Assembly (NCBI RefSeq): GCF_022539315.1 | Contig: NC_066343.1 | Coordinates: 37,043,146-37,107,145, forward strand | DNA length: 64,000 nucleotides | Direction of reading: 5' to 3' | Source: Serinus canaria | Taxonomy: Eukaryota; Chordata; Aves; Passeriformes; Fringillidae | Shown: positions 51,937-64,000 of the stretch, piece by piece | How positions within the stretch are numbered: position 1 is the stretch's first letter | Layout of the letters: the number at the start of each line of letters is the position of its first letter | The notes under the pieces: generated by a model | What the model was told of the DNA's origin: nothing | Databases searched by the model: none | What the model saw: the letters and a program-made list of their open reading frames with translations, nothing else | Translations under genes and position numbers: made by a program

Positions 51937-52025
51937 AACTAGAAAATTCACAAAAGAAGTACTTGCACCTTAAGATAAAAATGTATTTATTCTTATTGCT
52001 CACACTCAGAGGCTTTTCAGTTCTG
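51937..52025 (+). CDS. Candidate leader exon: start codon plus hydrophobic signal-like peptide
   Basis: An 89-nt block follows a pyrimidine-rich acceptor (TTTTATTTCTTCAG, ending 51936) and ends at a consensus donor (CTG|GTAAGT, 52026-52031). The ATG at 51981 has A at -3. From it the exon encodes MYLFLLLTLRGFSVL, an uncharged leucine/phenylalanine-rich run like the h-region of a signal peptide, leaving the frame at phase 0. No stop precedes the ATG in its frame within the exon, so an internal membrane-spanning exon is an alternative. If it is a leader exon, the product would be secreted or membrane-bound and its mature part would be encoded further downstream. The gene is not recognised. The CpG-rich patch 0.7 kb upstream is a plausible promoter. 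Confidence 0.35.
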
Positions 52026-55000
52026 GTAAGTAATTTAATTATCAAATAGTTTATTTTCTACCTTAAAGAGTTTCATTTTAAACTAAAAATAGGACAGGAA
52101 GAATCACAAAATTAAATCTCATTTCCACTTTGTATATTTTTTTCATCTAGGGAAGAGTCTGGATTTATTGCAGAGTAGATTTATACCTAGGCCCATCACA
52201 ACAGAGTTAGCACAAGATTGATGTCAAATGCTAAAATATATGCCCAATGACAGTTTATTATCATTTATTTATTAAGTCTGATGTCTTCAAAACTGGCACC
52301 AATTGAATGAAAACCTGATCTTTCCATGAATCTTAGGAATGTGTCCTTGTTGACACATAGTTAGTATGTAGGATTCATAGTATTAATATTTATCTAGAGC
52401 ACACACAATATCCTTGAGTCCTGGTTGTTTCATTAATTCTCAACATACTCAGTGACTGATTTATTTACCCCCAAGAGCAGGCTTTTTTTAGGGTTGGAGT
52501 TTGTTGCTTTGGTAGGTTTTTTCCCTTTTTTTCCCAGAAAGGAATCAAAGAAATAATAAGATATCTTTGCCAATCCTAACAGAGATAGATCAGTGTACCT
52601 AAAGCTGTACCAAATCCCTCAATACAACTTCTACACAAAAAAAAAATAGAGCTCCATGTTTGACAGACTCACAGTCAGTGAGGGAGGTGTGTGAAAAACA
52701 GGTTATGCTCCTACTCAGGAGGGATTGCCGCATAAGCAATGGTTTCTCTTCCAAAAGTCTTCCCTACCTGCAGAAGTTTAGTCACATAACTGCTCTTGTA
52801 CAGATCATCAGTAATACAGTATAGCCCACAGGTGGGAAAATGGATTTATGCACAGTTCTGTCAAGCACAGCAACAGTAATTTTGTTCCTAACGCGGACTG
52901 TAGAAATCTTATTTAAGAACATATTGGATGATCTTGATAGAGCAGATGTAAAGAAATGAGGTCACAAATATCTTAATCAAAATTTGCGTCAAATATTGTC
53001 TGCCTCCCCACAGGGCTTAAAGAGTTTTTGTCTTTTCCTCCATTAAGGCAGTGTATTTGGAAATTGATTCTGCCCTCTCCAACCCAGCCTAATGCAGGAT
53101 AAGTTATTTGTTTGTGCGGGACAAGTTCTGGTTTAAGTTAGATTTTCAGACACACATATACTACATATATACAGTTGCACTCAACTATCTTTGCCTACAG
53201 TTTCTGGCTCTACACTCCCCATTCCCAGCCACACAAACATGTAGCAATATTCCCAATCTTACTAATCTAATAACTGATTTACATTGCTTCAGGCTAAACA
53301 AAACAAGCCAGCACCCCATGAGGCATCGCATAAAACCCCAGCTGTCCATCCACATCTTACCTTGTTATAAGATAGCAAACACTGACATGTACTTAATATA
53401 ACAGCAGAAAGTTGCGTTAACCCTTTTTCCACCCTTTTCCCCCCATTCTTTCTAGTAAGGTTTAAGTGCTTAAAGGGTTATATTTTATGTATATTTTTTC
53501 TTATAGTTGTATAAATAAACCAAAATGTGAAAGGAACTAGAACACTTAATTCTACACTGTGTTCATTAGATGTAAATGTGGGAAGGGCACTTCAATGGAG
53601 TGCAGTCTCTGATATTTTTTCTCATTACAAACAGACACTTAGAGTTACCAGAGAGAAAAAATGTTGCTTAACTTAGTCACAAATAAATTCATTTCTACAC
53701 TGTACATAAGACACTATTCCATCATGGAAGTGATCATTAGTTTTTATTAGACAACAGAAAGGGATGGGACAGAAGTTTTCAAGATTAGAGAAGTGTTAGT
53801 CAAAAGACAGGAAATAATGTATTTTGACTTTTCTCAATAAATCTATGCATTTCAACTGGTATTTCTTAACATTTTTGTTACCAAGGCCATTTTTCTTATT
53901 CCTTTGAAAGACACCTATTTTTCTATTCCTTACCTTACTTTAAATATTAGCTATATTGAAATAATGGGCATTTTTCAATGTCTATTATTCTTTTTTTTTT
54001 TCTCTCTGTACTTCTCTCTGGACTGTGAGAAAAGGCAAATTTCACTACAACAGTGACAATCAAAGGCTTATGTCCTCAGCAGAAAACCCATCCTCCCTTT
54101 CTCTCAGAGAAGCACAGAGCCCATTTTGTCTGTGCAGCTTATCATTCTCCTGCACAAGGTTAGAAAACCAACAGGCTCAGATCTGGGATTAGACCACAGA
54201 AACATCTGTGTGTGTTTTGCCAACCACACAGACTTATTCCAGAGAATGCTCTCTGAAGAGTATGTTACCATAGTATTTGGCCACAAAGGTATCCCAAAGC
54301 TCCTGGTTTGCTCAGCGAGCCTGGAACAGACACATCAATAAATTAATCTGTAATTTTACAGCATTTAGAAGACACCAAATAGCCCTGCTTAGTGTTGTCT
54401 GCTGAGACAGCATCAGAGACACAGTCTGTGGTTAGGAAGGCAGTGTGGGCACCAGTACACATGGTCTGTGTGCTGCTGATGTGTGCAGAGAGTGTCCATC
54501 TCATGGACAAACACAGGAATGGCTATTTGGCAACTACAAAATCCTGAATGGGGACCCAGTGTTTCTGTCTGACTTATGCTCTTCTCTCAATTTTGTAAAA
54601 ATATGGATTTGTAAGAGAACACAGATTGGAGTTCTCATCAGAAAAGCTATTGAGAGAACATCTCTCTTACCTGACACGTCAGGAACAGCAGAAATTTCAA
54701 AAAAAATTAGTTCCACCACATGAAGAAATCCTGGACATTTCTTCTGAAATGGGGTCATGAACTAACATGACTTGAGTTTCTTGATGTCCTTTATGAACAT
54801 TTAAAACAACCTGTGAATGTTATTTGAGAAGCCACCCTTAGGACTGAGGTCTCCTATCAAATTTTTATTGTGCAGTTGACAGCTGCCAAGTGTGGCAGAC
54901 ATTGCATTTCAAACCCCCATCTTTTGAAATGCCCATCTTTGAAGAGGACAGCTAATTCCCTGTACCAGGATATACTAACTCTCTGTGTTTCTCTTTGTAT

Positions 55001-58000
55001 ATCTGCATGTCTGATTTCATGCTGTACTTGCATATTGTTGCCGTGAAGGTCAAGCAGGATACTGATTTTATAATAGTTCTAAAGGCACAGCCCAGCGTCA
55101 AAGAATTTCCCTGTTCAAAACTCCATGTCCTTCAGCAGGACTTCTGGAAAACATACAGTTGGTAGGTTTAGACCTCAATAAATGGTACTGACATTATTAT
55201 TTATACTATATCAGCACTATTGGACACTGCGATATCCAGAATGAACAGATGCTCAGGAAATTATTCAGTGGCATATGGCTGACCTTGTCATCTCATAGAA
55301 GGTTTTGTAACACTGCTTATATTTCTTTTTTATATAATTATAGAAAACTATTTCATGTTTGCTCATGCTTGCTGAGAGTAAGGAGGGCAATAAATCTGGA
55401 TTACAGAGGAACATGAGGACAGTTTACAGCAACAATGTGTTTTAAATGAAATGTCTTATCATTTGACTTGAAATTACATTATTGTAACATTTTGGAGGCT
55501 TGAGTGAGCAATTATAGAAGTAATATATCTACAGCACTACAGAAACACAAGTACTTACAGAACACTAAAACTAAAAACCAGAACAATTTTCCTAAAAATC
55601 TTGCCCTGGAAGTATTGCAATCACCTTATAAGATCTGATGTTTCTTATGGTTGTACTGAGTCCCAAAGATCACCTTAAATGATATATCAAGTTGGACTAC
55701 ATGAGAAAACTATCTCAGCTTTAAGCAAGGACAAGAAATTACCGTGGCAGAAATCACAAAATGTAGTACAAAAGTCTCTTCAGAGAAAGGATAATAATCT
55801 ATGTTACTAATATGCAGTTTTTTTACACTCATGAAGACACACTGTCTTCATGGACATAGGACAATGGATTATTTCTCAATCACAGAAATGTTGCTATTTT
55901 TATACCAATTATCTTTGACTGTTAGTCTTTAAGTCATTCATCATTTTTTTTGTTCCTCTGTCAAGCTTTGGTCATTTCATCAAGGAATAGATAAAGAGTC
56001 TTGGGAATAGGATCCCTAATTACATGAGAGTCATTAACAAATTAAAGCTAATAACAGTAATATTTCATATATAAAGGGCTAAAAATTATTCACATAAATG
56101 GTTTGGATCTCTTCTTAAAAAATTGGCAACACAGCTGGCCACTTTTTCATAGTTATTATTTCTTCCTGAAAATTGGCACATTCTGAGATGGTGATGAATG
56201 GCTATGAAATGTGAAGGTTGCCAGCTGTAGAGAGATCAAAGATGTCTCTCCCTGCCTGTAAATTGCCACCATAAATGTACTGTCACAAACCACGATGCTA
56301 TAAGACATGTGTTGGCATTTCTCTGGTCAAGAAATTATGTAACCTCATATTGGTTTTCAACACCTGCACTATTTACAAGCATTTGAATCCTTGCCGGCTC
56401 AGTCCCTGAGGACAGCAATGCAGTCTTATGATCTGCTAACCATGAGGATTCATTTCTGTTGTCATGTTTTGCTATAATTAAAACTGCCTGTTCAGTCATT
56501 TATAGTAAGCCTGAAAACCCAACTCAAAACAGAGGAGCTGGGAACATAGACTTTCCAAGCCTCGCATGGGGTACTCAGGGTATATAAATAAAACACTCTC
56601 TTCACTTTTTCCGCTCTCATAGTTTTGTTTTCTTCCATCTCTGTGTCCCATTCTCTTCCATCCCCACTGCTCAAATACCTTCCATCATGTATGGCTTTCT
56701 AACCTTGTTTCTAAACCCTAGAAATTCCTCTTCTAAAGAAAGAAAAGGAAGATGAGTATCTCCTGCCTATGGTGGGAAGTGATACACGATTTCGACTGGT
56801 CCAGGAAATCCATAAGAGATAGTTTCCTGTTTTTAAGACATTCAGACCAAATTCATTTACATGTTCACATAGTACTGTGAACAGAATCTGGATTGAACAA
56901 TGAAATTCAATTATAATAAAATATAATCCAATAAAATATAAAATCCAATATATTGGATTCACCTACTTCCAGAGTTTTAAGCCTGGGTCTTTAAGAAGCC
57001 CTTGTTTGCTCAGGAGAGGTCTGGTGGAGATCTATTTACAATGAAAACCAAGCAAAAAAAATGTAGACAAGAATTGCAGATTTGTGGACATCAGACAGAT
57101 AAAAATCTGTCACGAAATAAATATAAAATGTGCAGATTTCAGCTGGAATTAAGCCAGGTGCCATCAGGAATATTTCAAAGGTTACATGAGTTTCTCTCAC
57201 TGGGTTATTTTGATTAAGATCATTAAGACTGCCTAAAGATAAAGATAAAGGAGAGGGTAAAAAAGGAGAGTAAGAACAAAAGAGGACACTAAGAAAAAAC
57301 TACCAAAGCCAGTAACTTCTTATGCTATGTCTGTAGAAGATATAGAGTAACAATAATATATTGGTTCTTCCATGTCCTGACCTTTGGTAGAGCAGAATAA
57401 GGTTGCTTGAAAATACACATGACCATTCTCTAAAATACACATTGAAAGTGAAGGCAGTAGTCATTGGGGGCAGTCAGATATTATGTTGATAGGGTTTGTG
57501 GTTTTGTTCTCTCTAAAACAGATTATCAACATCTAATTATGGCAATTCATAAAACAGTAGACTGAATATAACTAAAACATAAAAGAAGAAATAGAGAAAA
57601 ATGTCGTTACTCACTAGTGACACAGCCACATTAGCTTTTTTTAATAGGGATACTGAACATCTATGGCAAAAGCAGAATATTAAAGATCTCTGATGTTTCC
57701 TGATTTCTCCTTCATTAGAAACATCACAACAACATATTTTATCCCAGTATTTGCTCACGCCCAACAGTGGGTCAGAGAAAGCACATTAAGATGAAAAAGA
57801 AGATGCAACTCAAAAAAAGTTTATCTCATTCTCCAGTATAAGCATAGCATAATGCAGGCTCACTGCAGCTATATAATAAATGGATTCCTGGATCAGCTAT
57901 AGAGCTGCTTTGAACAAATTACTTTACTCCTTAAAGTCTTGTTCTTTCCATCTATAAAATGAAAACATTAACACCTACATTCCACATAAAATGCTGCTAA

Positions 58001-61000
58001 ATTTGTAAGTAAAAAGCATTCCTTATGCTTTCACTACTGATGTGTCAGCCTCATGTCCTGCAAATTTCTGAAAAAAAGCCAGATCTCTTCTGGTACCACC
58101 TCAGCAGTGTTAGCTTATCTCTTTTCTTAGCTTTATTGCTTGAGTTGTGAACGTAAAGTGCAAGTTTTGACTTGATGCACAGTACTGTGCTTTCCAGATC
58201 ATCTGGTTATACGTGCTCAACATTCTTTCCACACTGACAATTTCACAGGATGGTCTTGGTGAATTTATTCACATTCAGCTTGCAATTATTAAGTAGTCTA
58301 GTAATCACAGAGTTATGTCAATGCCAGGTTTCCACAGCTAAAACTCAAAATTACTACTTTTCAATAAAATAAATATACATGCTATAAATACAAGCTCATA
58401 AGCAAGCACAGGTCCACTGCTTTTCCAACAGAAGCAAAAAGTGAATTTATTTTTTCTTTTTCTTTTTTTTCTTCTTGCTTGAGAATGCCTTATTTATAGG
58501 CTTCAGATATGGACATCCAAGATGTTACAGAAAACATTTCAAGACATAACTTGACTGAAAGAAACAAAACAGTTGAAAAATTGAATGGTACTCTATATTT
58601 GACTACTGAAGAAGTTGAAAACTGAAAGGGGAAAAACATCTCTTTTACTGTAAACAAATTATGTATATTTTACATAATGCTTAAAACAAACTTCTCTTTG
58701 TGTCTTCTTAGATATGAGAGGAGATGTGTCTCTGTCACACACTTTTCACCAACTAAGTGCAGTTATCTTTGATTTATGCTGGTTTCATGAAGATTAAAAT
58801 TTGACCCTTTTCTTGTATTTGTTTATATAAGACATGAAAAATGACATGTTTTTCAAGTAATTAATAACTGAGACACCAAACTAATAATAAAGAGCTTGTA
58901 AATTAAAATGTCAAGGAAACTAACGTAATATTTGATAAATTACTATGTTGTTTCTGAGGACTACATTTTAATGTCATTCTAATAGCTTGATTATAAAGGG
59001 CAATTATTGCATTTGAAGTAGGCTGGGCAGAACATAAACAGAGTCTGACCTAATTTTAAATTAACCTGGATGTAACATCTCAGCACAAATATATTTCTTA
59101 CCCAACCAAAATTAAACTTAATTATCAGAATATGAGATTTTATTTTCCTTTTTTTCCAGCATATATTGCCAAATGTAATTTCCCCTGATTTTTTAATGCT
59201 TTTATTTTTCCTCACTGTGCTTCCCAATATACCTGTAACGTTTCTCTTCTAGAGCAGTTCACTAATTACTTGACCACCTCTATGGAAATTAGTTAGAAAA
59301 ACTGACAGTCATTGGCACCTGATGAGCTCTATTGCTGTGAAACAGGAGTCCCTAAAGTCCACACCCCTGTCTGCAACTTTGCACCTGTATTCCAAAGATG
59401 TAGGAAAGTATTAAAAGTAAGATGAATGAAGAAAAGACCAAAAGTTAAAATTATTTGTTTTGTGGAAAACCTATCTTCCAGAAAATCTTTTCTAAACAAT
59501 TATTTGTCCTCTTTTGCAGCAACTTTTTTTCCTCACAACAAAAACTTAAGGAAACAGATTCTTTAAAATAGCCACAGGGTACCCAAAACAAAACACTGGA
59601 TTTAAAACCCAGGAGCCATTTCATAAGACTAGTAAAGCTGAATCAATTTTCTCTCACCTGCTGGCAGACTGAAGGCGGGTCATTCGACAGTCTGTTCAGG
59701 ATCCCGGAGTTTCTCAAGTCTAAGGTCAAAATTGATTTTTATTTCTGTAATTACCAAAATATTTTTATTTTTCAAAAAATTCCTTACTTTTCCAAATCAT
59801 CTCTACTCATGAAGACAGAATTTTTTACTAGCAATTTGTGCCTTGAAAGAAAATTAATGGATGGTAACACCTAAATATGTTGTTAGGCAGCATCTGTACT
59901 TTTGGAAAGCACGTTCAACTGTGTGATTTCATCTTTATTAGCAACCTTTAGGTCATCAATCCTTTTAAACTAAAGATAGTTCGGCAATAGGATGGTCACC
60001 ATGTTTTGACATCAGTGTGCCCACACCCCAGTGAAGTAAATGCTCTCACCCATAGCCTTTTTCCCACATAGAAATGTCCGTCACCATGATGGACGTTTGT
60101 TGATTCTAAATGTTTGTGAACAGTTTTATTTCTGCCCCCTTCAGATGTTGTTTTTTCATTTTAAAAATATTTGCCACTTTTACCATTTTGTCCAGTTGTC
60201 TGGAGTTAAGCATTTTCTGAAATAAATTTTAACTGGGACAAAAGAAAAATATTTGAATAGAGAAACATGGCATATCATACACATCAGTGTAACCAGAGAC
60301 AGCAAATGAAAGCATTAGTGAAAGCTAGGCTTTCCTTCATATCTCAGATAACACAGGATAAAACTGGTATGTTTTGACCACAGTGAGCTGCAAGAGTCCA
60401 GAGCATTCCTCTTGTCGACATGCCACCTAAGTTTCTCAGGTGATCTCTCCCCAAACCATTTCCACCAAAACATTTCTATTAGCAGGAACCTACTCTTCTG
60501 ACTCTAAACTTCTGGGGTGCATTGGATGCAGAGGTCAGGAAATTCCTTCAGCATTGTGTCTGGCAGAGCAGAGGAGCAGCAGGTAGCTGCTAGCATGGCA
60601 GAGGTGATAATTAGCTGAGGCAAGAGGTGCTGGCCACTGCCTCAGCCTGTGCAGCTGCATCCAGGATGTGGAAGTGGTGAATGTTCATAATGGGGTGTCA
60701 GAAAGACCTCTGACATTGATTGATAACGTTAAATCAAATCAGAAAGGTGCAATACAGTAAAATTGAAGCCTGGGAGTTATTGAATATGTTAGTAGGAAGC
60801 TCTAGAATGAAACTTTCTATTTTAAAGTGAGCCAAAACAAAGGCATGGCAGAAAATTTAATCCTTTGGCAGCAAAATCCCTTCTAATTTGAGATACCTAA
60901 TGCTTATTTAGAAAGAGTTAGAAAGCTATTCTGGTATATTTTGATATTTGCATGGCAGTCAAAAGCATGAGTCCCTACTGTGACATGCCTCTCTTTACGG

Positions 61001-61011
61001 TGTTGCCGTAG

Positions 61012-61042
61012 AGGAAGAAGGAATCCTGGTCCCTGATAAAAC
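61012..61042 (+). CDS. Weak micro-exon candidate
   Basis: A 31-nt block lies between GTTGCCGTAG (ending 61011) and a good GTGAGA donor (61043). One frame reads EEEGILVPDK. The polypyrimidine tract before it is interrupted, and the peptide is too short to identify. Confidence 0.12.
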
Positions 61043-62790
61043 GTGAGAAGATGAGCTTTGTTTCCAAAAATTTCAATATTTTCAGTATCTATTTTTAAAA
61101 TAGTTAGGACCCAGGTACCCAGACAATGGTCAGAAAGATGGGTCTTATTTGCAAGAAGAAATATTCATTAGGCTTCATAAATAAATGATGCAAATTATGG
61201 CAACTGGCAGAGTAACTGTACAGCTGCACAATACAGTTATGGAAAGTACAGCAGCTTCACCTGGGAGGCCTGCTTTTTGAAAGCAGCATATTTCCCCTCA
61301 GTTTCAGAGTCTTGATCATCTTGTTTTCAGTCTTACTGTTGCCATTATTTAAGGTCAGAGATTTCCTTCATCAAATCTTGCACCAAGATTCAAGATCAAA
61401 AACAACTAAAAAATGTATTTTGCATCTGCCCAGTTGTGAAATACTGTACGTGGTAAAAAGCCTAAGCTGCTGATCCTTCCATTACTGAGTTTTGGGTCTC
61501 ATGGAACAGTTTTTGTCTCTTTTACATGAGCCTATCTGTCATTAAATAAAAGGTAAAAGGAAGCATATATAGGGGTACAGAAGCATAAAAATGATAAATG
61601 GAAAAGACTAATTGGGTAATTTAATACATTTTTTCTGCCATTTTACTCTGATTCCTCAGTGCACTTGGTGATGCTTTGTCCAGTCTTACTTAAAATGTCT
61701 GAGGCAATGAAGTTTTGATCCTAGGTTCCCATAAGAAATAATTCCCAGGAAAAGTAAACATCAATTGTAAGTCAGAAGACTATATTCTTGCTTAATTTGT
61801 GTTCTTATATATTTTCATTAACCCAGTTTACCATTGGAAAAAAAGGAAGAAAATGTTTCAATACCTTGGATACATAAACATACTGCTGTGGGTTGCAATT
61901 TGCTATACATCTTCTTGTTCATGTTGTGCGAGTCCATTTTCTTAGTCCACAACAAACAATAATTCAAAGACACTCAGGTTGCTTATACTTCAGCACTGGT
62001 GCTTGGAATGAAAGGGCACTTATGAACAACTTACTTTAAGGTAAGATTAAATAAAAGTGACACTCTAAGAACCCATCCAGTACACATCAAACAAACGCTG
62101 AGAAAAATTCAGACCAGAATAGAACTAGTCTGTCATAGAGATACAAGCCTGCACAGACTCTGAAATGCACAGACTGAACTCAGAGCTTCACCACCAATTG
62201 CTTTCCCTTAATGCTGTTTTTTTAATTATCCATTTCTTGTTACAGTAGAAATTTACTTAGACTGCGTTTTGCTCATTAAGCAACATTGTGGCTCTTCATT
62301 CTTGCAGCAGATTAAAATAACAAATAGAAAAAATTACTAAAGATCATGGGTGATTTGTCAGTGTGTTTAAACTCTAAGATATTTCTTGACAACAGTCAGT
62401 GATTTAGCCAGGGTAATATTAAGTACTATTTAAAGGAAACAAAGTTTTTAAACAGAACTATTTCTTATTACACTATCAAGCACCAGGCAGCCTTTTAGGA
62501 CTAAGGACAGATTTTGCTGCATTCGCTGATTTAAAAGATAGTTCGAGTCCAGAACAACTTGGTGCCCTAATAACATAGGTAGGATATGATAAATCATTAG
62601 AGGAACAAATCAAAGTAACAGCTCAGTACAATAAGTCACATGGAGCTGGGAATACCTCAGTTATTTATCAGAAAGTATTTAAAATTTAAATGTTCAAGTC
62701 CATGAAGTGATTATCACGCTATCAGAACATTAAAAGGTTGCAAATACCACAAAGCAAAGTTGTGTTAAAATTCCACAAAGTACTAACATA

Positions 62791-62818
62791 ATTTTTAATT
62801 AACTAATTAATTAAAAAT
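62791..62818. repeat. Perfect AT-rich inverted repeat, 12-bp arms
   Basis: ATTTTTAATTAA (62791-62802) and TTAATTAAAAAT (62807-62818) are exact reverse complements around CTAA. It also contains TAATTAA homeodomain-type cores. Confidence 0.95.
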
Positions 62819-64000
62819 ATGAGGAAAACGCTGCACTACTTCCTTAGCAAGTCACAATGTAACTAGTAGATCTGAATATGTTAATATGAATTAAACATCA
62901 ACTTGTTCTTAAGTTGAAGTCATCTTTTCAGTTTCAGTTAAACAATTCCACAGTGCGTAGCACTGACTAGCTGTAAACTCAGATTGCAAAATTAGACTAA
63001 TTTGAAGGAATTTGACAGGTTAATTTCCTTCCCCAAGTTGATTTTATATTAGTTCCCCAATATTTGTTCTTGCCAAATTTCAATTACTTTTGTCAAAAAA
63101 AATAGATTTTATAGTATTATATAATTTTCACTCCCCTGTGGACACTCTAACCTCCTTCACATAGGACCACTGTGTTGTCTTCCATTCTGGACCTTTTCCT
63201 GTTCCTAAGGTTTTGCTGCACATTTCACAGACAAGATTCTCTTTAAGCTGTAGATCAAATAGTATTACACTATACAGCCCTAATGTTCAAGATATCAGGC
63301 TTCCCCATTTGCTTATCTTGTACAATAATTTTACATTTCTTCAAGAAATGTGATGGAATATAGGACCTGTGACATAATACAACTGACTTCATTACAGATA
63401 AATACTTGCCAGCTTGGAGTGATACAGATGAAATAATATCACATCTTCTAGCATGATGCCTGTTTACATGAGCTTAGCAATATCATTCACAGGGCCAGCT
63501 GCAATGCTTTCACCTTGACTCTCCCTAGATTTTCAGTGTTTCTGGCATATTATCCCGCAAATTATTCATACCATGTCTCCCTATTCGGTGCAGACAGAGA
63601 GCATTCAAATAAACCCTACCATTAGCAGCATCATTCCCAGAAAATGTTCTAATAAGAACACTTGAACCCCTGTGGGTTGTTTTTCTGTCTAGTTGAAGAT
63701 CATCCTGATTTTCAAGCTTAAAGAAGCTTGACCCTTCAGATTAAAGTCTGACAACTAAAGACAATTAGCACAGCATAGGTGAAAGTGGAAGACAAGATTC
63801 AGCAAGTGACCACTACAGAAATTTCCTGAATGTAATTGGTGGCTGCATTTGATGAGTAGTAAAGATACAAGAAAAATGTTGAGACAGTACATTGAATACT
63901 AAAATATTATAGTTTATGACTTAAGCACCTTAATGAAGGACTTTTGCCTATTATGGCAAAACTGTGTTACAAAAGTTGCAGAGAAGACCACCACACCCTG

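Larger units (their letters stand above)
52026..64000. other. Long AT-rich stretch, no gene seen
   Basis: This would be intron if the leader exon is real. No CR1, LTR or coding exon of good quality was found. It contains pyrimidine runs (53989-54006, 58446-58482), an AT palindrome (62791-62818) and one weak micro-exon candidate (61012-61042). Open frames are at most 97 codons and lack motifs. Confidence 0.5.

Noticed and set aside
62535..62560. GTTCGAGTCC resembling a tRNA B box
   Set aside because: No A box at the right distance and no cloverleaf can be drawn around it.

Overview
The window looks like a gene-poor stretch of a bird nuclear genome. It is AT-rich and CpG-poor, and stop codons are frequent in all six frames. 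The longest open frames (about 120-146 codons) are near what chance allows in 64 kb of such DNA, and none reads as a complete protein. The interspersed repeats point to Aves: four 5'-truncated CR1 LINE copies, which carry the typical CR1 3' ends with short tandem tails, and one LTR of about 1 kb that resembles a common avian endogenous retrovirus LTR. There is no sign of bacterial, phage, organellar or intact viral genes, no tRNA or rRNA, and no CRISPR array.

Layout. 1-4.4 kb is unique AT-rich DNA with a CpG-richer block near 0.37-0.69 kb that looks like a conserved non-coding element, and a short hairpin at 2.63 kb. A CR1 3' end (minus) lies at 4.39-4.51 kb. 4.5-12.2 kb is unique apart from a possible old LTR at 10.61-10.93 kb. 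A CR1 with reverse transcriptase remnants and an internal deletion (minus) fills 12.17-13.18 kb. The avian LTR lies at 16.5-17.5 kb, a (CA)28 microsatellite at 20.43 kb and a CR1 3' end (plus) at 21.15-21.65 kb. A good candidate internal exon (plus) is at 27.36-27.50 kb. A 38-bp minisatellite is at 28.46-28.61 kb and a homeodomain-site-rich block at 29.03-29.18 kb. A perfect 13-bp inverted repeat lies at 32.35 kb and a longer CR1 3' piece (plus) at 33.71-34.47 kb. A-rich tails occur at 36.9, 38.5, 43.6 and 43.7 kb. CpG-richer, non-repetitive DNA occurs at 44.8-45.75 kb and 47.4-47.5 kb. A small CpG-rich patch at 50.94-51.26 kb lies about 0.7 kb upstream of a candidate leader exon (51.94-52.03 kb) that encodes a hydrophobic start and ends in a consensus splice donor. 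52-64 kb holds nothing I can name except one weak micro-exon and an AT palindrome.

Interpretation. The window is best read as intronic or intergenic DNA. The strongest gene evidence is two short plus-strand exons (27.36 and 51.94 kb) that I cannot assign to a named gene and that need not belong to the same one. No new multi-gene system is visible. The items most worth following are the leader exon with its CpG patch, the 27.36 kb exon, the candidate conserved non-coding blocks, the perfect inverted repeat and the internally deleted CR1.
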